Assembly (NCBI GenBank): GCA_036006525.1
Contig: DASYPP010000074.1
Span: 28,401 to 92,400 of the forward strand
Length of the DNA: 64,000 nucleotides
From: DASYPP01 sp036006525
Lineage (GTDB): Bacteria > Gemmatimonadota > Gemmatimonadetes > Gemmatimonadales > GWC2-71-9
Direction: 5' to 3'
In this document: positions 24,939-33,802 of the stretch, piece by piece
Layout of the letters: each line of letters starts with the position of its first letter
How positions within the stretch are numbered: position 1 is the first letter of the stretch
The notes under the pieces: generated by a model
What the model was told of the DNA's origin: nothing
What the model saw: the letters and a program-made list of their open reading frames with translations, nothing else
Databases searched by the model: none
Translations under genes and position numbers: made by a program

Positions 24939-26765
24939 CTATCTGTGAATAATCCCGGTCAGCCAGCCCTGCAGTCGCTCGACCTCCGGTGGTCGGTGAA
25001 TGTCACCGACCACCGAGTCCCGAAAGGCACGATAGGGCGCGGTGATGGCACCGTTGTCCTTACGGGCGAGATTTCTGGCTTCGGCAGGATCGTTTCGGAG
25101 GTCGTACAGTTCTTCTCTCTGCTGAAACCAATCGATGTATTCATGATCACCTACCCGAAGCGCGTAAGCAATCTCGCCGTCCGGCCAGGTCAACTCTGAG
25201 AGCAGCGGCGATGTCGATCCGGTTCTTTCCCCGACGCCCCAGGCGGAGGCCCACGAGGAGCCGGGGAATGTACCCTTGGCGGGGCCGCCCGTCAGATCAA
25301 GCACCGTGGCGGGGAGGTCCCGGAGGGTCACCGGCGTAGTGATTCGCAGGCGCTCCGGGACCCGACCGGGCAGACGAAGGAAGAGGGGGACATCGAGCAG
25401 TGAGCGGTATAGCGAGTTGCCATGGTCCATGAGCTCGTGCTCCCCGAACTGCTCGCCATGGTCGCCCGTCAGAATCACCAGGGTGTTCTCGAGTAATCCA
25501 CGCGATTCCAGATCCCGTAGCAGCCGGTCGATCTCATGGTCGATGTAGGCGATTGCTCCCTCGTGGGCTTCCAATTCACGAGCCATCTGCTTGGGCGTGA
25601 GCGATGGTCCGATCACCAACGGACGGAAGGGCGCGGTGTCGCTGGTGAAGCGTCGATCGAAGGCGGGCGGTGCCAGGTAGGGATCATGCGCGTCATAGTA
25701 ATTCAGGAAGGCAAAAAACGGCCGGCCCTGCGTGCCGTGGCCCACCCAGCGGAGAAATTCGTCGCTCACCGCGGCCGCATTCTTTCTGCCGTACAGATCG
25801 TAATACCGGATCAGGTGGGTGAACCATGGTTGCCAGACCAGAAGCCTGGCCAGCGAGGAACTGACCATGACCTGGCCGGGGGAAACGCGGAAGTCCTCGA
25901 AGCGCGCGAAGCCCCGGGCCAGCCCAGACTCGTAACTCGCGTATTTGCGGTTGGATGAAAACCCGGCCGTCCGGTATCCCTCCTGGGCGAGAACCTCGGC
26001 CAGCGTCGGCCAGCGATCATCGAGCGGCGTCCTGAATCCGGTGTTCAGCTCGTGGGGATAATGACCGGTAAACATTCCCGCGTGCGAAGGGGTGGTCCAC
26101 GACGCGGTGGCGATCGCCTGCTCGAACACCGTTCCCGATTGGGCCCACCGCTCCAGCGCCGGAGTCGTCGCGCGATCATAGCCGTAGAGACTCAGCCTCA
26201 TCGCCCGGACGGTATCGAGCACCAGCAGGAGGACATTGGGCCGCCGTTCAGCGACGGCGGGAAGTCCGCGGTTCATCCAGCGCTCTCGCAGAGGCGTCCA
26301 GGCGAAGACCAGGCCGGCATAAATGAGGAGAATCAGGGGGAGCCACCAGGCCAGTCGCGTTACGCCGCGGTGAAATGCCTCGCGCCGTCGCATGGCAATC
26401 GCCGATCCACTCACTCCCATTCCGACCGCAATGAACAGCACTCCCCATGCATTCACCCTCGGTATGTAGAGCAGCAGCGCGTAGGCGGCGAGGGTGAACA
26501 GGACCAGGGTCGCCGCGCGCTCGGTCCGCCGCCCGGGCCGGAGGCGGTTGATCCCCCACAGCAGCGCGGCGACAGGAAAGACCAGAACCAGGTTGGCCAG
26601 TGCCGCCATCCAAAGGACATGTCCATCGCCCTCGATGGGGACCAGAAACAGGTCCCGCCGGAGAAGCGCCGCGGGCAGCTCGAGCATACCGGTGGCCAGC
26701 GCGACGGCGACTGCCAGCGCGGGAACGAACCCTGCCGGGCTGGAATGCGCGATCCCGTCGTCCAT
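24939..26765 (-). CDS. Membrane sulfatase-superfamily enzyme with Thr at the nucleophile position
   Basis: A 608-residue protein with five N-terminal membrane segments (residues about 13-155, e.g. LVLVFPVAALLWGI, LLIYAGLVFAW) and a C-terminal alkaline-phosphatase-fold sulfatase domain from NVLLLVLDTVRAMRLSLYG to the end. The nucleophile region reads SWTTPSHAGMFTG, so the formylglycine-forming Cys/Ser-x-Pro-x-Arg motif is absent and a Thr is in place, as in LtaS-type phosphoglycerol or phosphoethanolamine transferases. Other metal ligands are present (LTGDHGEQFGEHELMDHGN). In the middle of a polysaccharide cluster it more likely transfers or removes a phospho-substituent than hydrolyses sulfate. 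ATG at 26765. Confidence 0.85.
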   Translation of the reverse strand: MDDGIAHSSPAGFVPALAVAVALATGMLELPAALLRRDLFLVPIEGDGHVLWMAALANLVLVFPVAALLWGINRLRPGRRTERAATLVLFTLAAYALLLYIPRVNAWGVLFIAVGMGVSGSAIAMRRREAFHRGVTRLAWWLPLILLIYAGLVFAWTPLRERWMNRGLPAVAERRPNVLLLVLDTVRAMRLSLYGYDRATTPALERWAQSGTVFEQAIATASWTTPSHAGMFTGHYPHELNTGFRTPLDDRWPTLAEVLAQEGYRTAGFSSNRKYASYESGLARGFARFEDFRVSPGQVMVSSSLARLLVWQPWFTHLIRYYDLYGRKNAAAVSDEFLRWVGHGTQGRPFFAFLNYYDAHDPYLAPPAFDRRFTSDTAPFRPLVIGPSLTPKQMARELEAHEGAIAYIDHEIDRLLRDLESRGLLENTLVILTGDHGEQFGEHELMDHGNSLYRSLLDVPLFLRLPGRVPERLRITTPVTLRDLPATVLDLTGGPAKGTFPGSSWASAWGVGERTGSTSPLLSELTWPDGEIAYALRVGDHEYIDWFQQREELYDLRNDPAEARNLARKDNGAITAPYRAFRDSVVGDIHRPPEVERLQGWLTGIIHR

Positions 26766-26768
26766 CCG

Positions 26769-27725
26769 CTAGCCTCCGCGCCTCAGCCAGAGACTGGTAC
26801 CCGGGTTCCTGGCCGCCATTGGCATCAGACCGGACAGGGCGTCGTAGTGATACTCGCCGATGAATGCGTTGAAAAACTCGATTGAGAATGCTTCGTTGTA
26901 CTGCAGAAAGGCGCGCAGGAGATAGGCCTCGTTCCAGATCCGTCCCTGGTATATCCATTCCCTGGGGTACTCGAAGCCCTGCATGATATCATGGAAATGG
27001 ACGTAGACGCCGCTCTGGAGCCGGGGAAGAATCTGGAAAAGAATATGATTGACATCGCTGCCGACTTTCGAAACGTGGGAGGAGTCAACAAACAGAATGT
27101 CGCCGGCCGAGAGCTGCGAAAAGAGATCGAGGCCAACGTTCTGAACCTCGCATTCCAACAGCCGAAACCGCTGTCGGTCATCCGGCTTGATCAGACCCAG
27201 AAGGAATTCAGGAAACGGCTCAATGAAGGTACAGTCAATGGCGAAATCAAATGCGAGCTCATTGATATCCAGGATGGCGCATGATGAGTAGCCGGAGCCG
27301 ATTTCGATGATGCGCCGAGGTTGTAGCAGCCGCATCATGCAATACAGGACGATGGACTCACCATAAGCGAAATTCGGATTGTCGAAGCAGTACCGAAGGC
27401 CGGCCTGCTTCTGCTCCCCAAACGGAACCGCCGGGTAGAACGTCGCGAAATGCTCCAGCATCCTCAGCTGGTGGTCGGGATCGAGGTTGATTCCAGGAAC
27501 CTGTTTTTCCGTCGCGAAGATCGCCGCTTCGCGCTGCCAGACATCGACCAGGTCGGGGACCGGAGAGTAGAAATGTCCTGGCGGCCATCCCAGCTTGCCG
27601 GCCGCCAGTTGTCGGTTCAGCCTGGCGATAGCTGCACTTCTCTCGTTCAAGGGTTCCTGCGGCGGTGCGGGCGGCACGGCGCCCCTCCGCCGGATCCATT
27701 GTCTCAGGCGTTCGAGCGCTTTCAT
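26769..27725 (-). CDS. Class I SAM-dependent methyltransferase
   Basis: A 318-residue protein. The core runs from RRIIEIGSGYSSCAILDIN (SAM-binding motif I with GSGYSS) through FIEPFPEF and GDILFVDSSHVSKVGSDVNHILFQILPRL to VHFHDIMQGFEYP, matching the Methyltransf_24 family often found in surface-polysaccharide loci. N-terminal 110 residues are a helical cap. It probably O-methylates a sugar of the polymer, or caps it. ATG at 27725 overlaps the stop of the double glycosyltransferase by 4 nt, and it ends 3 nt before the sulfatase start, so it is firmly inside the operon. Confidence 0.85.
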   Translation of the reverse strand: MKALERLRQWIRRRGAVPPAPPQEPLNERSAAIARLNRQLAAGKLGWPPGHFYSPVPDLVDVWQREAAIFATEKQVPGINLDPDHQLRMLEHFATFYPAVPFGEQKQAGLRYCFDNPNFAYGESIVLYCMMRLLQPRRIIEIGSGYSSCAILDINELAFDFAIDCTFIEPFPEFLLGLIKPDDRQRFRLLECEVQNVGLDLFSQLSAGDILFVDSSHVSKVGSDVNHILFQILPRLQSGVYVHFHDIMQGFEYPREWIYQGRIWNEAYLLRAFLQYNEAFSIEFFNAFIGEYHYDALSGLMPMAARNPGTSLWLRRGG

Positions 27726-30208
27726 ACCCTGGTTGACGCCTTGAGCATTCGATCGTGCCGGTAGGTGGCGAGAAAGGCCCGGGGACCGTCTACCGCCCCC
27801 CGGAGGTTGGCCCATAAGACCGAGAAGGGAAGCCGATGGCGGCCCAGCGCGCCCAGTACGACGCGCCCCGCAAGCCAACGGCCCCAGACCCAGACGGCAT
27901 ACCGGGCCACCGAACGACGGGGCACCGTCCGGTCCCGCCACAGCTTCAGGAGATATACCGCGAAAGAGCGTCCATCGTTATACAGCTGGCGCCGGAGATC
28001 GGCAATCTCCCGCCGGTGCTGGTGCCATACCAGGGCGCGCGGCTCGTACCAGAGCGGCATCCCTGCGGCGATCACCCGATGAAACATGTCGAGGTCACCC
28101 CCCCCGCAGGCGGCGGTCCCCACATCGAGCGCCGTGTCGAAGCCGCCCAGCCGCTCCAGGGCCTCCCGGCGAAACGCCATGTTGGCCCCGACACCCAGCG
28201 CATGGATGGCAATCATCTGGGAGGGGCGCATCTGATCGCGATGAAAGAGGCGTCCCCGCATGCCTTTGCCCATGCCGCCATAGACCTGCTCGAACAGCAC
28301 CTGGGCTTGGGTGGCCAGCTCCATGGGTGCCACCAGGCCGGTGACCGCCATGATCGCGGGGTTTTCGAATCCCGCGGCGAGCGCATTCAGCCATCCGGCA
28401 TCGGGCGTGGCGTCGTCGTCGGTGAAGGCGACGATACCATGGCGGGCTTCGGCGATGCCGCGATTGCGTCCCCAGTCGAGACCGGGCCGGTCCTCCCGCA
28501 CGTAGCGCACGGGAAATCGCGCCGCGACCTCTCGGGTCGATTCGTCGGAAGGCGCATTGTCCACCACGATGGTCTCGAAGTGCGGATACTCCAGCCGGGC
28601 GACATGAGTGAGGCAGCGCTCCAGTAGCGGGGCCCGGTCCCTGGTGCAGATGACCAGCGAGATCGGCGGGGGATCCGGACGATCTCCGCCGGGTTGGATC
28701 AGGGAGTCTGCGGCCAGCTCCCAGCCGAACGTCCTCAGGGCGGAATCGTACAGCGCGGTCCCGTCCACGGTCGAGCCGGCACAGGCCAGGTGGAGCCAGC
28801 CGAGCGGCCGGCCCTCATATCGAACGAGGGTTGCTATGAAATCGCTACCGGTGCAATTGACGGATCCCGAAGGCCTGGTCATTTCCAGCTCGGTGACCGT
28901 CCCCCGCCGATACGAACGCGAATCGAGAGCAAGCGGGAGTGCTTTATTTGCGGGCCGGCCGGGCTGATCACCCCGGATTTTCCCATCGGGTTCGGCAAAG
29001 GCACGACCGGCCAGCAACGCCAGGGGCCGGGGACGCACCGCGAGTGCCGGAGGCAAGTGGCGCCCGGCCAGGGGTTCACTGCCGGGCACCTCGGGGATCT
29101 CTCCCAGCTCGAGCGAGGCACAATGGAACCGGATCGTCGTGGGCCGGATCCGGTCAACGGCAAGTCGTGCATGTTCGGTACCGAGCGCGAGGTCCAAATC
29201 GAGCACCGTTTTCTCCGATGCCCTGGCGCCGTCCAGGAAGCGGTGCAGGTCGGCGACAGCGCCCAGTTCATCCGCCACGCCGCGAGTATACCAATACCCG
29301 CGCAGCGCGCCGTGCACTCGGCGCCAACTGGCCCGCATTCGAAGCCGTTCCATCGGACGGAGCAGAGCCGCGAGAAGGCGAGCCCCGAGGTCGCCCACCC
29401 GGGGTCCGCGAAAGGCGATTGCCCGTAACCAACTTCTCCTCAGTGACCCGCGGCCTGCGATCCAGGCCAGGTGGCTCCGCAATTGGGGATGCCGAAGCCC
29501 GATCACGACATCGGCCCTTCCCTCCATCCGGACCCGAAGCAGAGAGCGCGCGAAAGTCGTCTGGTCATGATGAAATCCCTCGGCCTCGGGGATAAAGAGG
29601 AAGGGGACCCCCAGGTTCATCAGGCGAACGCCGAACTCATAGTCTTCGCCGCTCCGGCCGAAGAAGTCGGGGTCGAATCCACCGGCCCGGGTAAACAGGG
29701 CCGCGGCGATCGCGAAATTGCCGGAATGCATGTCGCGATAGGTATACCTATGCGCTACGGTCTTGAGCGACTGAATGTGATCCGACCACCAGTTCCTGAG
29801 GCCTTGATGAAACAGGCTGGAATCGGCATCCAGCAGCGGGGTGCTTTGCCCGATGAGCAGGTGGCCGGGATGGAGGCGATGGGCTTCGTGATATGCGTCC
29901 AGGAGACCGGGTAGTGGTTCGATATCGTCATCGAGGAAGGCGAGCAATCCGCCCCGGGCGCGGGCGGCTCCTTCATTGCGAGCCTTGGCCTGGCCCTGGT
30001 TTGTCTGCTCCGCTACCGTAAGCTGAAACGGCAACGGCAGGGTTCTAAGAAAGGCGACCGTGTCATCGGTGCAGCCGTCGGCGACCAGGATTACTTCGAA
30101 GCGTTGAGGATCGAAGGTCTGCCGGGCGAGCGCGAGCAAGAGGCGCTCCACCGAGGCCCGCCGGTTGTGGGTGGGAATGATGACGCTGAGGTCGGGGGGG
30201 ATGATCAC
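27722..30208 (-). CDS. Tandem-domain glycosyltransferase (GT2-GT2 fusion)
   Basis: An 828-residue protein. Residues 1 to about 230 form one GT-A domain: SVIIPTHNRRASVERLL, LVADGCTDDT, FLDDDIEP and the acceptor-base motif GRSGEDYEFG. A linker of about 290 residues follows, part of which (TELEMTRPSGS to TVDGTALYDSAL) resembles the N-terminus of the next glycosyltransferase. A second GT2 domain (from about 525) has SLVICTRDRAPLLERCL, IVVDNAPSD, FTDDDATPDAGWL and GGGDLDMFHR. Start is GTG at 30208, not the longer frame: GGGAGGG precedes it and it makes a 4-nt GTGA overlap with the upstream gene. It may add two sugars in sequence. Confidence 0.87.
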   Translation of the reverse strand: MIIPPDLSVIIPTHNRRASVERLLLALARQTFDPQRFEVILVADGCTDDTVAFLRTLPLPFQLTVAEQTNQGQAKARNEGAARARGGLLAFLDDDIEPLPGLLDAYHEAHRLHPGHLLIGQSTPLLDADSSLFHQGLRNWWSDHIQSLKTVAHRYTYRDMHSGNFAIAAALFTRAGGFDPDFFGRSGEDYEFGVRLMNLGVPFLFIPEAEGFHHDQTTFARSLLRVRMEGRADVVIGLRHPQLRSHLAWIAGRGSLRRSWLRAIAFRGPRVGDLGARLLAALLRPMERLRMRASWRRVHGALRGYWYTRGVADELGAVADLHRFLDGARASEKTVLDLDLALGTEHARLAVDRIRPTTIRFHCASLELGEIPEVPGSEPLAGRHLPPALAVRPRPLALLAGRAFAEPDGKIRGDQPGRPANKALPLALDSRSYRRGTVTELEMTRPSGSVNCTGSDFIATLVRYEGRPLGWLHLACAGSTVDGTALYDSALRTFGWELAADSLIQPGGDRPDPPPISLVICTRDRAPLLERCLTHVARLEYPHFETIVVDNAPSDESTREVAARFPVRYVREDRPGLDWGRNRGIAEARHGIVAFTDDDATPDAGWLNALAAGFENPAIMAVTGLVAPMELATQAQVLFEQVYGGMGKGMRGRLFHRDQMRPSQMIAIHALGVGANMAFRREALERLGGFDTALDVGTAACGGGDLDMFHRVIAAGMPLWYEPRALVWHQHRREIADLRRQLYNDGRSFAVYLLKLWRDRTVPRRSVARYAVWVWGRWLAGRVVLGALGRHRLPFSVLWANLRGAVDGPRAFLATYRHDRMLKASTRV

Positions 30209-31389
30209 CGGCGCGCCCTCCCAACTTTGAGCACTGACCGCAGGTAGGCCCAGGGCCCCAGTGCGCAGCCCCACAACTCCGCCAATACCAGTCTCACGGA
30301 TCGGCGATCGTGGTGCCGGCGGACCGAGCGCAGCAGCCCGGGAAGCTGATCATGCCAGAACCATCCCAACGCCATGGCCGGGGCCGCCAGCTCACCACGC
30401 ACCAGGAAGCTCTTGGTCCATGCGGCATACACTCCAGTACCATATCCCTGGAGAGTGCGGCGGAGAGACGCCCAATCCCGCCGGTGCCGGTGCCAGACGA
30501 GTGCCGCGGGGTCGTAGACGACGCGATGGCCGGCGAGGAGTACCCGGGTGAAGAGATCGTGGTCTCCTCCGGAAGCAGTCGGGGTTCCCGCATCGAGGGC
30601 CTCATCAAAGCCCCCGATGCTTTCGAGCACGCTACGGCGTACCGCCATGTTCACGCCGGCGCCGAGGGGCCCGCTCCGATGAGGATTGTGCCGGGACGGG
30701 TCGAAGACCTTCCGGATGAACCCGCGTCCGAAAGGGCTCTCCTCCTCGAACCGCTCCTGGGCCCTGGTTTCCAGTTCCAGCGGCGCCGTCAATCCAGTCA
30801 CGCAGAGAACCACCGGGTCGGCGAAATTGCGGGCCAGGGCACGAAGCCATCCCCGGTCGGGCCTGGCGTCGTCATCGGTGAAAGCGACGATGTCGCGCGT
30901 GGCTTCGCGCAGGGCCCGGTTGCGGGCGACGTCCAGTCCGACGCGATCCTCCCGGACGTAGCGAACGCCGGGAAACTGCTCGACCACCCGGCGGGTCGCT
31001 TCGCTCCGGGGAGCGTTGTCGATGACCAGCACTTCCTGCCCGTCATCGGGCAGCTTCGCGATGGCCTCGAGGCAGTCGCGAAGATCGTCGGGCCGTTCCC
31101 GGGTGCAGATGGCAATCGTGCAGGGCGGAGTGGGCCGAGCGGGAAGTCCATCAGGAGTGAGATGCATCGTCTCTGCGAACCGGCGCTCCCAGTACGGCCA
31201 TCCGCAGGCAGAGGCCAGGGTGCGATGAGGATCAACCAGCGCCACGTGACCCTGATACACCGGAAACCGCGCCGAACCGATGGGTACGCCCTGCCAGCGA
31301 ATCAGCAGCAGGGCGCGGGTGTACCGGGCATCGACGGCGAACTGCGCCGGCGGCTGCGCGAGATCGATGTCGAGAACGGCAGTGGGCAC
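30205..31389 (-). CDS. Glycosyltransferase family 2
   Basis: A 394-residue protein. The first 85 residues are a beta-rich module (VLDIDLAQPPAQF, ALLLIRWQGVPIGSARFPV) that recurs in the linker of the tandem glycosyltransferase 27722-30208. The GT-A domain follows: CTIAICTRERPDDLRDCL, LVIDNAPRS, the metal motif FTDDDARPDRGWL, GAGVNMAVRRSVLESIGGFDEAL and GGDHDLFTRVL. It probably adds one sugar to the exported polymer. Start GTG at 31389. It is 5 nt downstream of a methyltransferase and overlaps the next gene by 4 nt. Confidence 0.88.
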   Translation of the reverse strand: MPTAVLDIDLAQPPAQFAVDARYTRALLLIRWQGVPIGSARFPVYQGHVALVDPHRTLASACGWPYWERRFAETMHLTPDGLPARPTPPCTIAICTRERPDDLRDCLEAIAKLPDDGQEVLVIDNAPRSEATRRVVEQFPGVRYVREDRVGLDVARNRALREATRDIVAFTDDDARPDRGWLRALARNFADPVVLCVTGLTAPLELETRAQERFEEESPFGRGFIRKVFDPSRHNPHRSGPLGAGVNMAVRRSVLESIGGFDEALDAGTPTASGGDHDLFTRVLLAGHRVVYDPAALVWHRHRRDWASLRRTLQGYGTGVYAAWTKSFLVRGELAAPAMALGWFWHDQLPGLLRSVRRHHDRRSVRLVLAELWGCALGPWAYLRSVLKVGRARR

Positions 31390-31394
31390 GAAGG

Positions 31395-32198
31395 CTACTT
31401 GGCCAGCACCACGAGGTCCTGGGCGCCGATGTAGTGGGCGGCACCCGACCAGTAGCCCGGCAAAGGATCCATTCCCAGGCGCATTCCGGCATCAAGCGCC
31501 ATGTGCTCCAGCGCAACGGTCCGGTATGCCGTCATCCGCTCGGGATCTGCGGGAAAGGCGATCGAGCAGCCTTCGGATGCCGCTCCATATGGATGGGTGA
31601 AATCGAAGTCCGGCACGTCGAAGCCCCGCGGACGCTGGTCGCGGGGCCGATAGTTGTCGAGCAGAAAGAAACTGAAGAGGCAGCGTCCGCCCGGACGTAG
31701 CACACGACCGGCCTCGCGGAAGTAGTGGGCGACATTCTCCGGGGTCATGTGGGTGAACACCGAGGCGGCAAACACGACGTCGAAGCTGTTGTCGGGATAG
31801 GGAAACCGGTAATCGGCGGCCGGGTGTTTTCCGCCAGGATTGTAGTGGGTATTGCGGACGTCAGCCCAGGTAAAGCGGAAGTGGCCATGCGCGGGTTCAA
31901 ACCGCTGCTTCAGGAAATCGATCTTGGCGCGAACGATCTCGAAGCCCTCATAACTCCCCCCCTGATCCAGGAAGTAACGGAGCGAAAAGGCAATTCGACC
32001 CAGGCCACAGCCAATTTCCATGACGGCACTATTGCGGCCCAGGCCGGCGTAGGCCCGGAGCACCACGGCCCACTCCTCTCCCCAGCGAAACCACTCTTCC
32101 AGCACCTGGATCCCCTCCGACGCCATGAGCGCGGGGGGCGGTACCAGCCCGGGTTGATAGGCAACATACCGGGGGTATTCGGCGTCTGCCGGTCGCAT
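31395..32198 (-). CDS. Class I SAM-dependent methyltransferase (Methyltransf_11/25 type)
   Basis: A 267-residue protein: VMEIGCGLGRIAFSL (motif I), YEGFEIVRAKIDFL, FPYPDNSFDVVFAASVFTHM and LRPGGRCLFSFFLL. It is probably a sugar or chain-terminating methyltransferase. Placement directly downstream of the Wzt-like ATPase is notable, because in ABC-dependent O-antigen systems a methyltransferase often caps the chain before export. The ATG at 32198 is preferred (10 nt after the ATPase stop). A GTG at 32237 would overlap the ATPase by 29 nt and lacks a ribosome site. Confidence 0.85.
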   Translation of the reverse strand: MRPADAEYPRYVAYQPGLVPPPALMASEGIQVLEEWFRWGEEWAVVLRAYAGLGRNSAVMEIGCGLGRIAFSLRYFLDQGGSYEGFEIVRAKIDFLKQRFEPAHGHFRFTWADVRNTHYNPGGKHPAADYRFPYPDNSFDVVFAASVFTHMTPENVAHYFREAGRVLRPGGRCLFSFFLLDNYRPRDQRPRGFDVPDFDFTHPYGAASEGCSIAFPADPERMTAYRTVALEHMALDAGMRLGMDPLPGYWSGAAHYIGAQDLVVLAK

Positions 32199-32208
32199 CG
32201 AACCGATT

Positions 32209-32967
32209 TTATCCCGCACGGTAGGCCTCCACGACACCGGCGGCGGGACCTTCGGCGCGAATCCGGCCTTCGTCGAGCCAGACCGCGCGGCTGCAGAGTC
32301 GGCTCACCGAGTCGAGGTCATGGGTGACGACGATCATGGTCCCGCCGTTCTCCCGGAAGCGAGCCAGCCGCAGCTCGCAGCGCTGACGGAATTCCTCGTC
32401 CCCCACCGCCAGGACCTCGTCCACCAGCAGGATGTCCGGCTCGATGCACACCACGACCGCGAAGGCGAGGCGGGCCTGCATTCCCGAGGAGTAGTACTTG
32501 ACCGGTTCGCGGATGAAGTCTCCCAGGTCGGCAAAGGCGACGATTTCGTCGAACCGGGAGGCCACTTCGCGGCGGCTCAGGCCCATGACGGCGGCATAGA
32601 TCTCGACATTCTCCGCCCCGGTGAGCTCGGGATTGAACCCGACGCCGAGCTCGATGATCGCTGCGATCCGGCCCCGGGTCTCTACTATCCCCTCGCTGGG
32701 GGGATAGATCCCGGCGATCAGGCGCAACGCGGTACTCTTCCCCGACCCATTGGCCCCCACCAGCGCGATCGATTCTCCCGCGGCGACCTCCAGGTTGAAG
32801 TCTTCCAGGGAGAACCGGGCATGGCGGACGTGGATCGGGCGCCGCAATACGGTCCGTATGAAACGCTCCCGGAGCGACGTGGTGCGGTGGTCGTAGTGAT
32901 AGAAGCGCTTGGTGACGCCCCGGCACGTCACCGCGGGAGCCGGCTGAGGCTCAGACGATCTCGGCAA
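32209..32967 (-). CDS. Polysaccharide ABC exporter, ATP-binding subunit (Wzt/TagH/KpsT-like)
   Basis: A 252-residue ATPase: Walker A GANGSGKST (residues 71-79), Q-loop region, signature YSSGMQARLAF, Walker B DILLVDEVLAVGDEEF, and H-loop IVVTHDLDSV. It lacks the C-terminal carbohydrate-binding domain of long Wzt proteins, so it does not read a chain-end modification itself. With the permease 32951-33802 it should export a completed polyprenyl-linked polysaccharide across the inner membrane. The start appears to be TTG at 32967, overlapping the permease stop by 17 nt; a GTG 12 codons later is an alternative. Confidence 0.93.
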   Translation of the reverse strand: MPRSSEPQPAPAVTCRGVTKRFYHYDHRTTSLRERFIRTVLRRPIHVRHARFSLEDFNLEVAAGESIALVGANGSGKSTALRLIAGIYPPSEGIVETRGRIAAIIELGVGFNPELTGAENVEIYAAVMGLSRREVASRFDEIVAFADLGDFIREPVKYYSSGMQARLAFAVVVCIEPDILLVDEVLAVGDEEFRQRCELRLARFRENGGTMIVVTHDLDSVSRLCSRAVWLDEGRIRAEGPAAGVVEAYRAG

Positions 32968-33802
32968 AGAGAACCTTGTAGCGGTTGAAGATCATGTACC
33001 CGAGTGCGCAGGACCCGAAGGCGGCCAGGCTGACGCCGAGCAGCAGTGGCGCGGTCGGCCAATGGCCGCTGTACAGCACGTCGTGGTACAGGGTCAGCAG
33101 GCCGGCGATCGGATTGAGGAAGTAGAACGGCCGCAGGGTTTCGGGGACCAGGGTGGCCGGATAGAACACCGGGGACAGATAGAACAACATCAGCAACAGG
33201 ATCGGCATCGCGTGCTGCACGTCGCTGTAGAAGACCGAAAGCGTGGCGACCGGCATGGCCAACCCGATCGCGAGCAGTACCTGGATGGCGATCAGCCAGG
33301 GCAGGAGAACCAGGCTGGCCGGCACGCCATGATGATGCGCGATGATGAGCAGGAGCACGGCGATGGCCATCTCGACGGCGAACTCGACCAGCCGGGAGGC
33401 CGCCGTCGCCAGTACCAGCACTTCGCTGGGAAATGCAACGCTGCGCCGCAGCGACGCATGCTCCGCCAGGGTATAGGTTGCCGAGGAGAGCATTTGCAGC
33501 ATGAAGTTCCAGACGAAATAGCCGCTGAACACGAAGGCCCAGTAGTGCTCGACCTTGATCTTGATGAAATAGGTGAAGACGAGGGTCAGCACGCCGATGG
33601 TGAGCATCGGATTGAGCAGGGTCCAGATGAAGCCCAGCATGGATCGCTGGTACTTCACCTTGAGGTTGCGAACGACCAGGGTTCGGAGAAATTCGCGGTA
33701 GCGCCAGATGTCCGCCAGGCGGGATTGCCGCCGGGAAGACGAGGCCACCAATAGCGGCCGGTCTCCACCCGGCCGCGCGGAGGGCGTCGGGGTCGCGGTC
33801 AT
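32951..33802 (-). CDS. Polysaccharide ABC exporter, permease subunit (Wzm/TagG/KpsM-like)
   Basis: A 283-residue protein of the ABC-2 family. After a cytosolic N-terminus with the RNLKVKYQRSMLGFIWTLLNP motif, diagnostic for the polysaccharide/teichoic-acid class, come six hydrophobic segments (MLTIGVLTLVFTYFI to LLLGVSLAAFGSCALGYMIF) and VPETLRPFYFLNPIAGL. It forms the membrane channel with the preceding ATPase. ATG at 33802 overlaps the upstream glycosyltransferase stop by 4 nt; the 63-codon extension is an antisense artefact. Confidence 0.93.
   Translation of the reverse strand: MTATPTPSARPGGDRPLLVASSSRRQSRLADIWRYREFLRTLVVRNLKVKYQRSMLGFIWTLLNPMLTIGVLTLVFTYFIKIKVEHYWAFVFSGYFVWNFMLQMLSSATYTLAEHASLRRSVAFPSEVLVLATAASRLVEFAVEMAIAVLLLIIAHHHGVPASLVLLPWLIAIQVLLAIGLAMPVATLSVFYSDVQHAMPILLLMLFYLSPVFYPATLVPETLRPFYFLNPIAGLLTLYHDVLYSGHWPTAPLLLGVSLAAFGSCALGYMIFNRYKVLFAEIV

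Noticed and set aside
30209..30274. Start of the tandem glycosyltransferase at 30274
   Set aside because: GTG at 30208 has a strong ribosome site and makes the 4-nt overlap seen elsewhere in the cluster.
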